A stretch of DNA of 50,509 nucleotides, from contig CAKQHB010000022.1 in the NCBI GenBank assembly GCA_934234215.1, positions 1 through 50,509 of the forward strand, in the 5' to 3' direction. Of the stretch, positions 33,056-41,641 are shown in pieces; the stretch's first letter is position 1; every line of letters starts with the position of its first letter. Below the pieces are notes generated by a model, which ran no database searches, was not told where the DNA came from, and worked only from the letters and a program-made list of their open reading frames with translations. The position numbers were made by a program, and so were the translations under genes. The DNA is from an uncultured Cuneatibacter sp. GTDB taxonomy: Bacteria; Bacillota; Clostridia; Lachnospirales; Lachnospiraceae.

Positions 33056-34461
33056 AATTGCTCAAAAGAACACTCTTCCCATTTTTTCATCCAGACTGTC
33101 AGGCTGCCTTCCGTTCCGAAGTGCAGCCTGATCTGGATATTTCCGATACGCTCATCCGTGAGCCACACTCGAAGAAGCAATACCTGCGGTTCTATCCATG
33201 CCGCCGATGCAGCACACTCCTGCTCATATTCCGGGAAAATACTTTCTGTCAACTTTCCGCATCCAAATGGAATCGCAAACCGTCCCGCTTCCGATTCAAA
33301 TTCTAATTTGCCTTCGTTTTTCTGCTCCAATACAATGCGCATTCGCTCAAATCCCGAAGCATTCGCATCCATATCATACCACTGTCCGGATATCTGCGCT
33401 CCCACATTCGTCTCGCACTCGTCCTGCAGCTTCGGAATTTCTGCCTGCGCGGAAGCTTCCTGCAATCTGTGCAGCGCCTCCGGCTGTTCCGGAAGCGGCT
33501 CTGACTGCAGTGTCTTTAATAATTCCTGCCGCACGGTATCGTAAATCACATCCAATCCCGCCAGATTTTCCAGCTCTTCGGTATCCGCCGTATAGGCAAT
33601 GACCAGCTCCTGCTTCGGAAAGCAGAGCACATCCTGATCCGCTCTGCCGATCATGCCAAAGCCATCGTCCGGCAGCATCCAAAACTGATAACCATATCCG
33701 GCACAGGTCCGATTCCATCCCGTCACAGAAGCCTGTCTGCGCAGCGCTTCCTGCAAATATACTTTTGGATAGTTCAACCGCTCCTGCTCGTTCTCATCCA
33801 GCAAAAACATGCCCAGCCGCAACAGATCTTCCGGCAATGCCATCAGCCCCGCTCCGCCCATAGATGTCCCGAATGGGTCTTTCATGACATAGCTCTCTTC
33901 CGACCAGCCCAGCTCTCGCAGAAAGCGGTCTCTCAGAAAGTCCAGCAAATCCTGTCCTGTCAGCTTTTCTACCAGCGCACACAGCACATGGGATGCCGAA
34001 GTATCATATTGAAATACCGTTCCTGGCGGATTCGTCGGCTTTGTCACAAAAAAGCTCTCCACCCAGTTATCCCTTTCACTGTGCACATCATAGGTCGTAT
34101 TCGCATGGCAGCTCCGCATCGTCAGCATGTCCTGAATCGTCGTTCGTGCAAGCCACGGATGTACCGACTGTGGTACATATTCCGGGAAGTATTTGCAGAT
34201 GGAATCTTCCAGTTCAATGCATCCGTCCGCTTCCAACAGTCCGATTGCCAGAGATACCAGACTCTTTGTGACAGAAAACATGCGGTGCAATTTCTTTTTA
34301 TGATAGGGTTTGTAATACGTCTCCGACACAACCGTGCCATGTCTTGCGATCAACAGACTGTTCATGCAAATATGCTGTTCTTCCAGCCGCTCCATCAAAT
34401 GCAGAATTGCTTCCGAAGAAATCCCCACTGATTCCGGTGTTCCATATTTTAACCTGTTCAT
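32989..34461 (-). CDS. Serine beta-lactamase-like hydrolase (class C / penicillin-binding fold)
   Basis: 490 residues. The SxxK motif is SVTK (Ser63-Lys66) in RMFSVTKSLVSLAIGLLEADG. The second motif appears as YDTSASH (Tyr152), where most relatives have YxN. A lipocalin-like or beta-rich C-terminal part (about 350-490) follows the catalytic domain. There is no signal peptide, so it is unlikely to be an antibiotic-resistance enzyme; esterase or amidase activity is more probable. The start overlaps the stop of the FG-GAP-like gene by 4 bp and has no ribosome site of its own, implying translational coupling. Its C-terminal 21 codons lie opposite the end of the Gfo/Idh/MocA gene. Confidence 0.87.
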   Translation of the reverse strand: MNRLKYGTPESVGISSEAILHLMERLEEQHICMNSLLIARHGTVVSETYYKPYHKKKLHRMFSVTKSLVSLAIGLLEADGCIELEDSICKYFPEYVPQSVHPWLARTTIQDMLTMRSCHANTTYDVHSERDNWVESFFVTKPTNPPGTVFQYDTSASHVLCALVEKLTGQDLLDFLRDRFLRELGWSEESYVMKDPFGTSMGGAGLMALPEDLLRLGMFLLDENEQERLNYPKVYLQEALRRQASVTGWNRTCAGYGYQFWMLPDDGFGMIGRADQDVLCFPKQELVIAYTADTEELENLAGLDVIYDTVRQELLKTLQSEPLPEQPEALHRLQEASAQAEIPKLQDECETNVGAQISGQWYDMDANASGFERMRIVLEQKNEGKLEFESEAGRFAIPFGCGKLTESIFPEYEQECAASAAWIEPQVLLLRVWLTDERIGNIQIRLHFGTEGSLTVWMKKWEECSFEQFQGIFTGVRHGREASEYCICQG

Positions 34462-36479
34462 TTCAAATACGATGCATCGGGGTATGCATACTCTCCTCGA
34501 TAATTCGATGCATTGTACTGCGGGAATTTTACCGGATGATACGTCTGCGGCTGCTCACCATCCGCCTGTGTGTAAATATACATCCAATGATAATCCCAGC
34601 ATACCAGCTCGTCTCTCTCATCCCCGGTCAGATCAATGGCTTCGCAGCACAGTGTCGGATGTCCGTCATCCGGAAAACGCACTGCACGAACACCAGCTCC
34701 GGTCAACAATCCACCTGTCTGCGGATCTGCGTTGGTCAGAATCAACTCTCTGCCAGAACCGTCCCAGTTCACTGGTGTCAACAGATTGCCATTTGCGGTG
34801 TTTTCCATCTCCCAGAGCGTATTTCCATCGGTATCGTACAGATAAATAATACCCTGATGTCCCCAGAAATTGACGACTGCCAGCTGAAAATCCTCCCTGT
34901 CTTCGCAATACTTTGCGACGCTGACTCTCTGCGCATGACCGATGCGATCTCGAAAGATAATCTGTCCTTCCGTATCTCCCACAAAGAAACCTTCTGTTCC
35001 GGAAACGCAGGCAAAATACAGCTTGTCGTCCCCGCGGAACTTACCGGGCACAATCTCATCTGTGTGGTCGTTCTCGATGGGATATGTCCACAGCTCTTTG
35101 CCCTCCGCAGACAGCATCGTATATCCCACTAAAAGCTCGTCTTTTCCATCTCCGTTGATATCCAACGGCATCGGACAATGTCCGGTGTTTTTGCGGCTCT
35201 GATACTTCCACAAAAGTTTTAAATTCTCATCCAATGCATATACACGGCAGTAACGATCCTTGATGAGAATGTCCGCCGGACGCTTTTTTCCCTGAAAATT
35301 ACAGATACGGATGCCATCCGGATTGATTCGATCAAAAGCATACATATTATAGGGAATGCTGACGATGGATTCGTCCGGCTCTGTGGAAAGCGGTGTCGGC
35401 GCTGATTTGCGAACAGCACCCGTTGCACCGTCTAAAATCTGGATTTCGAAATTTCGTCCCACAATGACTTCGTCTTTGCCATCCCCGTCAATGTCGTACA
35501 CCTGAAACGGCATATCTGCCGATACTTTGCCCAGCTCTGCACTATTTTTCGACGGTTCGCCCAGCTGCCACAAAATCTGTCCATTCAGATCCATTGCAGT
35601 CAGACAACTGATAAATCCATAAGCATCGCCGCTGACTCTGCGCTGCATCTGCGCCAATACCACATACCAGGTATTGCCACCGGTCAGATGTCCAAACCGG
35701 ATCTGTCTCGACGTTCCAAAATTTCGCAGATCCAGTCGTTTCCAAAGCTTCATCTCTGGATGCTTCCGCTGCACAGCCAGCTCCTGCTCCTGTATCTTCG
35801 TAATGCGAAGCTGAATCTGTTTTGCTTCTTTCTCCGAAACAGCCGTACAAAACTCCGTGAATTTTGTCGGACAGTCCGCCGTAATGCCGACTCGTCCGCC
35901 CTGATTTGCAATTTCTGTCTCTGCCGTCAGCACAGTCGCTCCGTCGATGCTGCATGTCACCGAACTGCCCTCGCAATCTACCGATAACTCCAACAAACGA
36001 TCCGGATCCTGCCCATACGGGCAGCTTGCCAGCACTGTGACCTCTTCTTTGTGCCGATAGGAAAGCTCTGCCTCGCCCCGCTCATTCAGACCAAATACCA
36101 ATCCGTTCAGACTGTTCTGCCCACAGAAAAACAGGCCTGCGATTCCTTTTCCTGACAAGCGACGCATTTTCACTGAGACCCTGTAATTCTTCCATTCCGG
36201 TTCTCCGGTCTCCAATGTAGGGAACATGCGGTGCGGGTGATTTTTCTCGATGCGCATGGATTCCATATAATGTACGCCGTCCCACTCCGTAATGATCCAG
36301 CTCGGTCCATGCCCTCTGTAACTGTAATTACACACCGGATCATACCAATTGCCACGATATCCCGGCTCTGTAATAAAATGATACTCCCCCGTTGCGCTGT
36401 GCTCTTCATCAAACGGAAACTCTCCGATGGTAAAATCTTTGAAATCCTCCCTGCACAGACATACCTTCTTTTCTGTCAT
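34458..36479 (-). CDS. FG-GAP/VCBS-like beta-propeller protein with N-terminal lectin-like domain
   Basis: 673 residues. The N-terminal 215 residues look like a concanavalin/LamG-type sandwich (ITEWDGVHYMESMRIEKNHPH..., WKNYRVSVKMRRLSGKGIAGLFF). After a helical linker come propeller-like repeats with calcium-type loops DIDGDGKDE, DINGDGKDE, NWDGSGREL and DLTGDERDE. The loops resemble those of rhamnogalacturonan lyase family 11, but its other signatures are missing, so I do not assign it there. It has no signal peptide, which is unusual for this architecture. AGGAGG precedes the ATG. It lies between an AEC transporter and a serine hydrolase in one transcript, suggesting handling of an imported compound. 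Confidence 0.75.
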   Translation of the reverse strand: MTEKKVCLCREDFKDFTIGEFPFDEEHSATGEYHFITEPGYRGNWYDPVCNYSYRGHGPSWIITEWDGVHYMESMRIEKNHPHRMFPTLETGEPEWKNYRVSVKMRRLSGKGIAGLFFCGQNSLNGLVFGLNERGEAELSYRHKEEVTVLASCPYGQDPDRLLELSVDCEGSSVTCSIDGATVLTAETEIANQGGRVGITADCPTKFTEFCTAVSEKEAKQIQLRITKIQEQELAVQRKHPEMKLWKRLDLRNFGTSRQIRFGHLTGGNTWYVVLAQMQRRVSGDAYGFISCLTAMDLNGQILWQLGEPSKNSAELGKVSADMPFQVYDIDGDGKDEVIVGRNFEIQILDGATGAVRKSAPTPLSTEPDESIVSIPYNMYAFDRINPDGIRICNFQGKKRPADILIKDRYCRVYALDENLKLLWKYQSRKNTGHCPMPLDINGDGKDELLVGYTMLSAEGKELWTYPIENDHTDEIVPGKFRGDDKLYFACVSGTEGFFVGDTEGQIIFRDRIGHAQRVSVAKYCEDREDFQLAVVNFWGHQGIIYLYDTDGNTLWEMENTANGNLLTPVNWDGSGRELILTNADPQTGGLLTGAGVRAVRFPDDGHPTLCCEAIDLTGDERDELVCWDYHWMYIYTQADGEQPQTYHPVKFPQYNASNYRGEYAYPDASYLK

Positions 36480-36558
36480 TTTTTGCCTCCTATTCCTATT
36501 TTCGATGCAGTCTTCTGCATGAATTTTGCGGATATTTGCAATTCGCTTTGCTGCTTCG

Positions 36559-37494
36559 TTATACGCTCAAATGTGTGATTGCCATGACGATCGGCAATGT
36601 CACAATACTCAAAAGTGTGCTGAATACCACACTCTTGGATGCAAATTCTATATTTCCATCATAGGTCGTTGCCAGCATAACCGCCATCGAAGCAGCAGGC
36701 ATCGCAGCGCTGACCGTCACAATGCCTACCAGCAGCGGTGCAACACCACAGGCAGATGTGATCACATACATCAGAAGCGGCAGCGCGATCAGACGTAAAA
36801 ACGTGATGGAATACAGCTTTCGATCCCGGAACAGCTCCCCCAGTGCAAACTCTCCCATAGACGCACCGAGAATCAACATGGACAACGGTGTTGTCATATT
36901 ACCAAGACTGCCGAACAGATCAATGACAACTTCCGGCAGCTTGACATCTGCCAGGAAAAAGACCATCGCCAGCACACTGGAGATGATGCCCGGATTGATC
37001 AGGCTCTGCCAGCGGAAGCCTTCGCCCTCGCCGCCGCAGTCATTTTTGATGACCCAGATTCCATAAGTGTACACATACAGGTTAAAGGCGATGCCGTAAA
37101 TCGATGCATAAAAAACTGCGCCGGTCCCAAATAACGACTGGATGACCGGATATCCCATAAATCCGGTATTTGCGAAGACGAGAATGAACTGATAAATGCC
37201 TCTCGTTCCCTTTGGTACCCGCAGCACCTTGCTCAGTACAAATGCCAGAGCAATAAATCCTGTGTAACAGATCAGTCCCAGCAGCAGCGTGTGAATGACA
37301 ATACTTCGCTCTCCGCCGTCCTCCACCTGATACATCGCATACAAAACAAGGAGCGGCGCTGTCACATTAACAACAAGCCAGGACAACTTCTTGCTCACTT
37401 CCGGATTCAAAATCCCCTTCTTAAATAAAAAATAGCCGAGCAGCATAATTGCCAGCAGCTCCAGCATTACTTCTAATACTACAACCAAATCCAT
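36559..37494 (-). CDS. AEC family transporter (auxin efflux carrier/malate permease-like)
   Basis: 311 residues, ten predicted membrane segments. Signatures include LGYFLFKKGILNPEVSKKLSWLVVNVTAPLLVL, FVFANTGFMGYPVIQSLFG-type packing (FILVFANTGFMGYPVIQ), LGSLGNMTTPLSMLILGASMG and AAMPAASMAVMLATTYDG. AEC members carry malate and other organic acids. It is the first gene of an operon with the FG-GAP-like protein and the serine hydrolase, and has a near-consensus promoter with an extended -10 element. The gap to the next gene is 79 bp. Confidence 0.92.
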   Translation of the reverse strand: MDLVVVLEVMLELLAIMLLGYFLFKKGILNPEVSKKLSWLVVNVTAPLLVLYAMYQVEDGGERSIVIHTLLLGLICYTGFIALAFVLSKVLRVPKGTRGIYQFILVFANTGFMGYPVIQSLFGTGAVFYASIYGIAFNLYVYTYGIWVIKNDCGGEGEGFRWQSLINPGIISSVLAMVFFLADVKLPEVVIDLFGSLGNMTTPLSMLILGASMGEFALGELFRDRKLYSITFLRLIALPLLMYVITSACGVAPLLVGIVTVSAAMPAASMAVMLATTYDGNIEFASKSVVFSTLLSIVTLPIVMAITHLSV

Positions 37495-37534
37495 CTTTTC
37501 TTTTCCCCTTCCTCTTCCCGGATTTTCTATCCCT

Positions 37535-37564
37535 ATGATACCACCTTTAGCGCTTTTCTGACAA
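37535..37564 (-). promoter_or_regulatory. Promoter of the AEC/FG-GAP/serine hydrolase operon
   Basis: Minus strand TTGTCA (37564-37559), 18-bp spacer, TATCAT (37540-37535) with an upstream TG. Confidence 0.65.
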
Positions 37565-37593
37565 TAATTCCGTTTTCCTTTTCTGTTTTTTTA

Positions 37594-37602
37594 TGGTATA
37601 AT
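37594..37602 (+). promoter_or_regulatory. Extended -10 promoter of the HTH protein gene
   Basis: TGGTATAAT, with TATAAT at 37597-37602; the -35 region is poor. The start codon is 58 bases beyond it. Confidence 0.6.
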
Positions 37603-37659
37603 GTCCGTAAAGTGTTTTTTACAATCAGAGCCCTCTGTGCTCTTGAAAATGGAGTTTTT

Positions 37660-38529
37660 ATGGAACTGACTTTTGGCGAACAGGTAAAGGTAATTCTCAA
37701 AAGACAAAATATGACGATCAAGGATCTCGCTGCAATTCTGGAGACCCGCACCGGCAAACCGATGTCCCGTCAGAATCTGACACAAAAGCTGAATCGGAAT
37801 AATTTTCAGGAACAGGACATGAAAGAAATCGCTGCGGCTCTTGGCTGCGGTCTTGTGATCCAGTTGATTCCACCGATCCATTCCGATCCGACGCTGCCAT
37901 CGGTTGAGTCGATTTTAGCCGCAGCACAGCTTCCGGTGACACCAGAGCCGGTCGCAGCAGCTTCTGTACCGGTTGCTCCTGCACCTGCTTCTGCGCCTGA
38001 TCCGGAGACACATCCGCTGCCTGCAGTTGCTGCGCCGGAACAGACACCAACGGTAACGGTTTCTTCTGTTCAGCCGGAAGACATTCCTTCCGAACAGCCA
38101 CAAGCGTCTGCTTCTTATTATATCGAAGAGCGAGAGCCGGACAAGGAATCTCTTTCCAAACAAATGTCTGCGCTTTTCAATCCACTGCTGCACACAGAAC
38201 GCAAGAAACGACCTGATCGGTCTGACTCCATCTTCTCTCTGCTGTCCGGTTCCAGAAAGAATCATACCGAAGAACCTTCGGATTCTTCCGATATAGCGCC
38301 TTTTGAGGATGCACATTCCGGATTGCCTGCAGACTGCATTAATCCCCTGACCGATGAAGAATATCTGACAAACACTGTGCGCAGAGTTCCGGGCAAAGAA
38401 GGTTTCATTCAGGTATACGATGCTTCTGATCATACCTGGACGGAGACAAACGAATCGGAATTTCTTCGGTTCCAGCAGCAGAAAAAACAGATGTTAGGTT
38501 CCGACTACGAGCCGCCGATCTACATCTGA
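37660..38529 (+). CDS. HTH-domain protein with Pro/Ala-rich linker (hypothetical)
   Basis: 289 residues. Residues 1-70 form a Cro/CI-like helix-turn-helix (FGEQVKVILKRQNMTIKDLAAILETRTGKPMSRQNLTQKLNRNNFQEQDMKEIAAALG), of the kind often annotated as an LLM-class phage-derived regulator. Residues about 75-160 are rich in Pro, Ala, Ser and Glu and probably disordered. The C-terminal 60 residues (TDEEYLTNTVRRVPGKEGFIQVYD...) form a small ordered module that I do not recognise. GGAG lies five bases before the ATG at 37660, so 16 upstream codons are dropped. No partner gene is evident. Confidence 0.75.
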   Translation: MELTFGEQVKVILKRQNMTIKDLAAILETRTGKPMSRQNLTQKLNRNNFQEQDMKEIAAALGCGLVIQLIPPIHSDPTLPSVESILAAAQLPVTPEPVAAASVPVAPAPASAPDPETHPLPAVAAPEQTPTVTVSSVQPEDIPSEQPQASASYYIEEREPDKESLSKQMSALFNPLLHTERKKRPDRSDSIFSLLSGSRKNHTEEPSDSSDIAPFEDAHSGLPADCINPLTDEEYLTNTVRRVPGKEGFIQVYDASDHTWTETNESEFLRFQQQKKQMLGSDYEPPIYI

Positions 38530-38590
38530 CCCTAAGTTTGGCAACATTTATTTTATAAATAACAAAGTGAAAGTACGAGGAGGAGCGATT

Positions 38591-39721
38591 ATGTACACAC
38601 GCGAGTACAAAAACACTGGCAAACAGATTTCGATTCTTGGTCTCGGCTGCATGCGACTGCCGAAGCTGGATCCGGAAAAACCGGATATTGACGAACCGAA
38701 GGCTTTTGAGATGGTTGATTACGCCTACAATCATGGTATCAACTATTTCGACACCGCATGGCCTTATCACGGCGAGATGTCTGAGGAATTTGTAGGACGC
38801 GCTTTGAAGAAGTATCCCCGTGACAGCTTTTATCTGGCAACCAAGATGCCGGTATGGCTTGTCAATACACCGGAAGATGCTGAACGCATTTTTGCAAAGC
38901 AGTTGGAGAAACTGCAGACCGACTATTTTGATTTTTATCTGCTGCACGCAACAAACGCTGAACGTCTGGAAGGCTGGAAAAAGAGCGGCGTTTATGATGT
39001 CTGTCGTAAGTTAAAAGAAGAAGGAAAGATTCGTCACCTCGGATTCTCCTTCCATGATAAGCCCGAGGTGCTGGAGCAGATTGTCGATCAGTTTGAATTT
39101 GATTTTGCACAAATTCAGTTCAACTATCTGGACTATGAATTGCAGGATGCCAAGAAACAGTACGAGATTCTGGAATCCCACCACATTCCGACAGTTGTTA
39201 TGGAGCCTGTACGCGGCGGCGCTCTTGCCGATTTATGTGAAGAATCCAACGCCATTTTCAAAGCTGCCGATCCTTCTGCCAGCGTTGCTTCTTGGGCACT
39301 TCGCTATGCAATGAATCCCGACAACATAATGGTTGTTCTGTCCGGTATGTCTAACATGGAACAGCTCAAGGACAACATCCACACCGCTGAGACTTTCCGC
39401 AAGCTCACTCCCGAAGAGGAAGCTGTCATTGCAAAGGCACTGGATGTCTTCAAGAAAAACAACACCGTGCCCTGTACCGCATGCCGTTACTGCCAGCCCT
39501 GCCCGATGGGTGTTGAGATTCCCCGCATCTTCACTGCATGGAATCAGTACCGCATCACAAAGAATGCAAACAACTTCAAGAATGCATACAGCGAGATCCC
39601 GGACGAGGCTCAGGCGCACAACTGCGTTGCCTGCGGCGCTTGTATGGAGCAGTGCCCGCAGCACATACAGATCCCGGATCTGATGACCGAGATCGCGGAT
39701 GCTTATGAAGCATTAAAATAA
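38591..39721 (+). CDS. Aldo/keto reductase with C-terminal 2x[4Fe-4S] ferredoxin domain
   Basis: 376 residues. The AKR barrel carries the expected tetrad: Asp in YFDTAW, Tyr in WPYHGEMSE, Lys in LATKMP and His in LLHAT. Residues about 290-370 carry two clusters, CTACRYCQPCPMGVEIP and CVACGACMEQCPQHIQIP. This architecture is widespread in Clostridia; the iron-sulfur part may feed or draw electrons, and the substrate is unknown. GGAGGAG precedes the ATG at 38591. It is followed 33 bp later by a RidA gene, likely in the same transcript. Confidence 0.92.
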   Translation: MYTREYKNTGKQISILGLGCMRLPKLDPEKPDIDEPKAFEMVDYAYNHGINYFDTAWPYHGEMSEEFVGRALKKYPRDSFYLATKMPVWLVNTPEDAERIFAKQLEKLQTDYFDFYLLHATNAERLEGWKKSGVYDVCRKLKEEGKIRHLGFSFHDKPEVLEQIVDQFEFDFAQIQFNYLDYELQDAKKQYEILESHHIPTVVMEPVRGGALADLCEESNAIFKAADPSASVASWALRYAMNPDNIMVVLSGMSNMEQLKDNIHTAETFRKLTPEEEAVIAKALDVFKKNNTVPCTACRYCQPCPMGVEIPRIFTAWNQYRITKNANNFKNAYSEIPDEAQAHNCVACGACMEQCPQHIQIPDLMTEIADAYEALK

Positions 39722-39754
39722 GCCTAAAATATTTTATACAAGGAGATTTTGATT

Positions 39755-40135
39755 ATGGATTTTCAGGTTATTTCTACCGAAAAGGCACCTGCTGCAATCG
39801 GGCCTTACTCCCAGGCAGTGAAGGTCGGCGAAATGCTTTTCACTTCCGGTCAGATCCCGATCATTCCGGAAACCGGTGCCATCGCTGACGGCGATATCGC
39901 CGTACAGGCAGAGCAGTCCTGCAAAAATGTCCAGGCAATCATCGAAGCCGCAGGCGGCAAGATGGATGCAGTCGTAAAGACCACCTGCTTTTTGGCTGAT
40001 ATGAACGACTTTGCAGCCTTCAACGCAGTCTATGAGAAATATTTCATCAGCAAGCCGGCTCGCAGCTGTGTGGCAGTAAAGACACTGCCGAAGGGCGTGC
40101 TGTGTGAGGTAGAAGCGATTGCACTGGTGAAGTAA
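39755..40135 (+). CDS. ridA: RidA family enamine/imine deaminase
   Basis: 126 residues, the usual length. Signature stretches: KAPAAIGPYSQAVKVGEMLFTSGQIPI at the N-terminus and KPARSCVAVKTLPKGVLCEVEAIAL with the key Arg at the C-terminus. RidA hydrolyses reactive enamines released by PLP enzymes, protecting other enzymes. AAGGAGATTTTGATT precedes the ATG, two codons inside the longest frame. It lies 33 bp after the aldo/keto reductase and is closed by the terminator at 40178-40254. Confidence 0.95.
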   Translation: MDFQVISTEKAPAAIGPYSQAVKVGEMLFTSGQIPIIPETGAIADGDIAVQAEQSCKNVQAIIEAAGGKMDAVVKTTCFLADMNDFAAFNAVYEKYFISKPARSCVAVKTLPKGVLCEVEAIALVK

Positions 40136-40177
40136 AGTGTAAAAAAATTTCCCTCAAGACGCAATTTCCTATAAACT

Positions 40178-40254
40178 AAAAAGAAAGTGGCCTGTTACCT
40201 GCTGCGTTTCCTGCTGAAAGGAAGCCTCGCAATGTAACGAACCACTTTCTTTTT
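40178..40254 (+). terminator. Large hairpin terminator after ridA, next to a half copy of the dispersed repeat
   Basis: AAAAAGAAAGTGG (40178-40190) pairs with its complement at 40242-40254, continued by GTTAC/GTAAC, and a T-tract follows. Just upstream, 40158-40175 repeats 18 bases of the right arm of module copy 2 (GACGCAATTTCCTATAAA), suggesting a decayed module. Confidence 0.75.
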
Positions 40255-40262
40255 TATTTCTC

Positions 40263-40396
40263 GGTGTGATTCTGTTCTTTTCCAAACATGCTTTCAATGT
40301 CCGTTATCGTCTTTTCTGTGGCTGCAGCGATCTGCTCCGCTGTGAAACCCTGACGGAATATTACAGCCACCTTATACCGGAACGGATGGAATGATT
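40263..40396 (-). pseudogene. Possible decayed coding remnant
   Basis: After the M20 stop, one minus-strand frame stays open to about 40259 and encodes a sensible helical stretch (VAVIFRQGFTAEQIAAATEKTITDIESMFGKEQ) but has no ATG and no clear ribosome site. The pattern resembles the HTH-like C-terminal tails of PD-(D/E)XK transposase/nuclease proteins. It may be the end of a lost gene; chance cannot be excluded. Confidence 0.25.
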
Positions 40397-41524
40397 TTAC
40401 GCGCGATACATCAGTACGGTCTCAATGGCTACTTTCTGACCGTCTACGAGACTGTCTAATTTTACCCATTCGCCTCTTGTATGAGCGCCTGCACCCTCAT
40501 AGCAGCCATAGGTAACCGCCGGTATGCCGAGAGACAGCGGAATATTGGCATCGGTGGAAGCAGCGCCAAAGCCGATCTCCTCATCGGTGTAGTGGGACAG
40601 GATCTCTCTGACACGATCGCACAGATTGTCTAACTTTTCCTGTTCCACATCGCCCTTGCAGGGACGAATGCCCAGTACTTCGACTTCGATGTTGAAGCCC
40701 TTCCTGCGTCCCTCCTCGATGATTGCCTCAAACTGATCTTCCATCTTTTTCAGACAGTCTCTGCTCTCAGAACGGAACTCGTACAGGATCTCGCACTCTT
40801 CTGCGATGGAGTTGACCGTGGTGCCGCCCTCGATGTGACCAACATTGTAAGTCGTCTTTGCCTCAGTCGGAACCTGGATCTGATCCAGCGCACAGATCAG
40901 CTCTGCCATCTGCACGATCGCATTGGTATTGCCGAATGCACCATAGGAATGTCCGCCCTGTGCCTGAATGTGCACGCAATAGCGATGGGAACCAACGGCA
41001 TCGTTGACACACCAGTTCATACCACCATCCAGAGAGATCAGCTCTTTCACACGGCCTTCGTAATCCTTCATGATCTGCTTGCAGCCTTTCAGATTGCCCA
41101 GACCTTCCTCGCAGGAATTTGCTACAAACAGCACGTTCTTTAATGCAATGCCCTCCTGCAGCACATACTTGGCTGTCATGAGCAGCTCTGCTACATTTGC
41201 AGTGTCATCTCCGATACCGGGTGCGAAGATCTTGCCATCCTCCTCGTGCATCGCCAGCTCTTCCGTATCCGGAAATACGATATCGGTATGCGCCATCACA
41301 ACACCGACCTGTGCGCCTTCTTCTACATTTACCGGCCATACGACATTCTTTGCATCGTCGATATAAACACCCTCAGCGCCCTCTTTTTCCAGCCATGCCT
41401 TGATAAAAGCGGCTCTCTTATCTTCTTCGTGAGACGGAGAAGGAATCTTTCCCAATGTGCGAAGCAAATCCTTCGTCTCTTCTACATGTTCTTCTACATA
41501 CTGCAATGCTTTCTGGTCTAACAT
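40397..41524 (-). CDS. M20 family metallopeptidase (peptidase T/ArgE-like)
   Basis: 375 residues. Dinuclear zinc ligands are visible: HTDIVFP, GIGDDTANVAELL, NSCEEGLGN with the catalytic Glu, SLDGG, and the late His in GAGAHTRGEW. The dimerisation domain lies about 180-290 (GGHSYGAFGNTNAIVQMAEL). It cleaves N-acyl amino acids or small peptides; the exact substrate is unknown. GAGGAGG lies ten bases before the ATG. It is divergent from apbE, and the two share a 117-bp regulatory region. Confidence 0.92.
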   Translation of the reverse strand: MLDQKALQYVEEHVEETKDLLRTLGKIPSPSHEEDKRAAFIKAWLEKEGAEGVYIDDAKNVVWPVNVEEGAQVGVVMAHTDIVFPDTEELAMHEEDGKIFAPGIGDDTANVAELLMTAKYVLQEGIALKNVLFVANSCEEGLGNLKGCKQIMKDYEGRVKELISLDGGMNWCVNDAVGSHRYCVHIQAQGGHSYGAFGNTNAIVQMAELICALDQIQVPTEAKTTYNVGHIEGGTTVNSIAEECEILYEFRSESRDCLKKMEDQFEAIIEEGRRKGFNIEVEVLGIRPCKGDVEQEKLDNLCDRVREILSHYTDEEIGFGAASTDANIPLSLGIPAVTYGCYEGAGAHTRGEWVKLDSLVDGQKVAIETVLMYRA

Positions 41525-41560
41525 TTTCGTATTTCCTCCTCAGTTCTCTTCCCAATTTGC

Positions 41561-41590
41561 TTGACAGGCAATTTTTGCGCCTGTTACAAT
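41561..41590 (+). promoter_or_regulatory. Promoter of apbE with an inverted repeat in its spacer
   Basis: TTGACA (41561-41566), 18-bp spacer, TACAAT (41585-41590) with extended TG. The spacer and -35 carry ACAGGC (41564-41569), 9 bp, GCCTGT (41579-41584), a dyad well placed for a repressor. Confidence 0.7.
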
Positions 41591-41641
41591 ACACTCGATT
41601 TGTATTTTACTTTACCACGATTTCATAGGAGGAGCAAGTTC

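Noticed and set aside
32989..34461. Antibiotic-resistance beta-lactamase
   Set aside because: It has no signal peptide, YDT in place of YxN and a long extra C-terminal domain, and it lies in a metabolic operon; a general serine hydrolase is more likely.
34458..36479. Assignment of the propeller protein to rhamnogalacturonan lyase family 11
   Set aside because: Only the calcium-loop style DxDGDGKDE matches; other conserved stretches and a secretion signal are absent.
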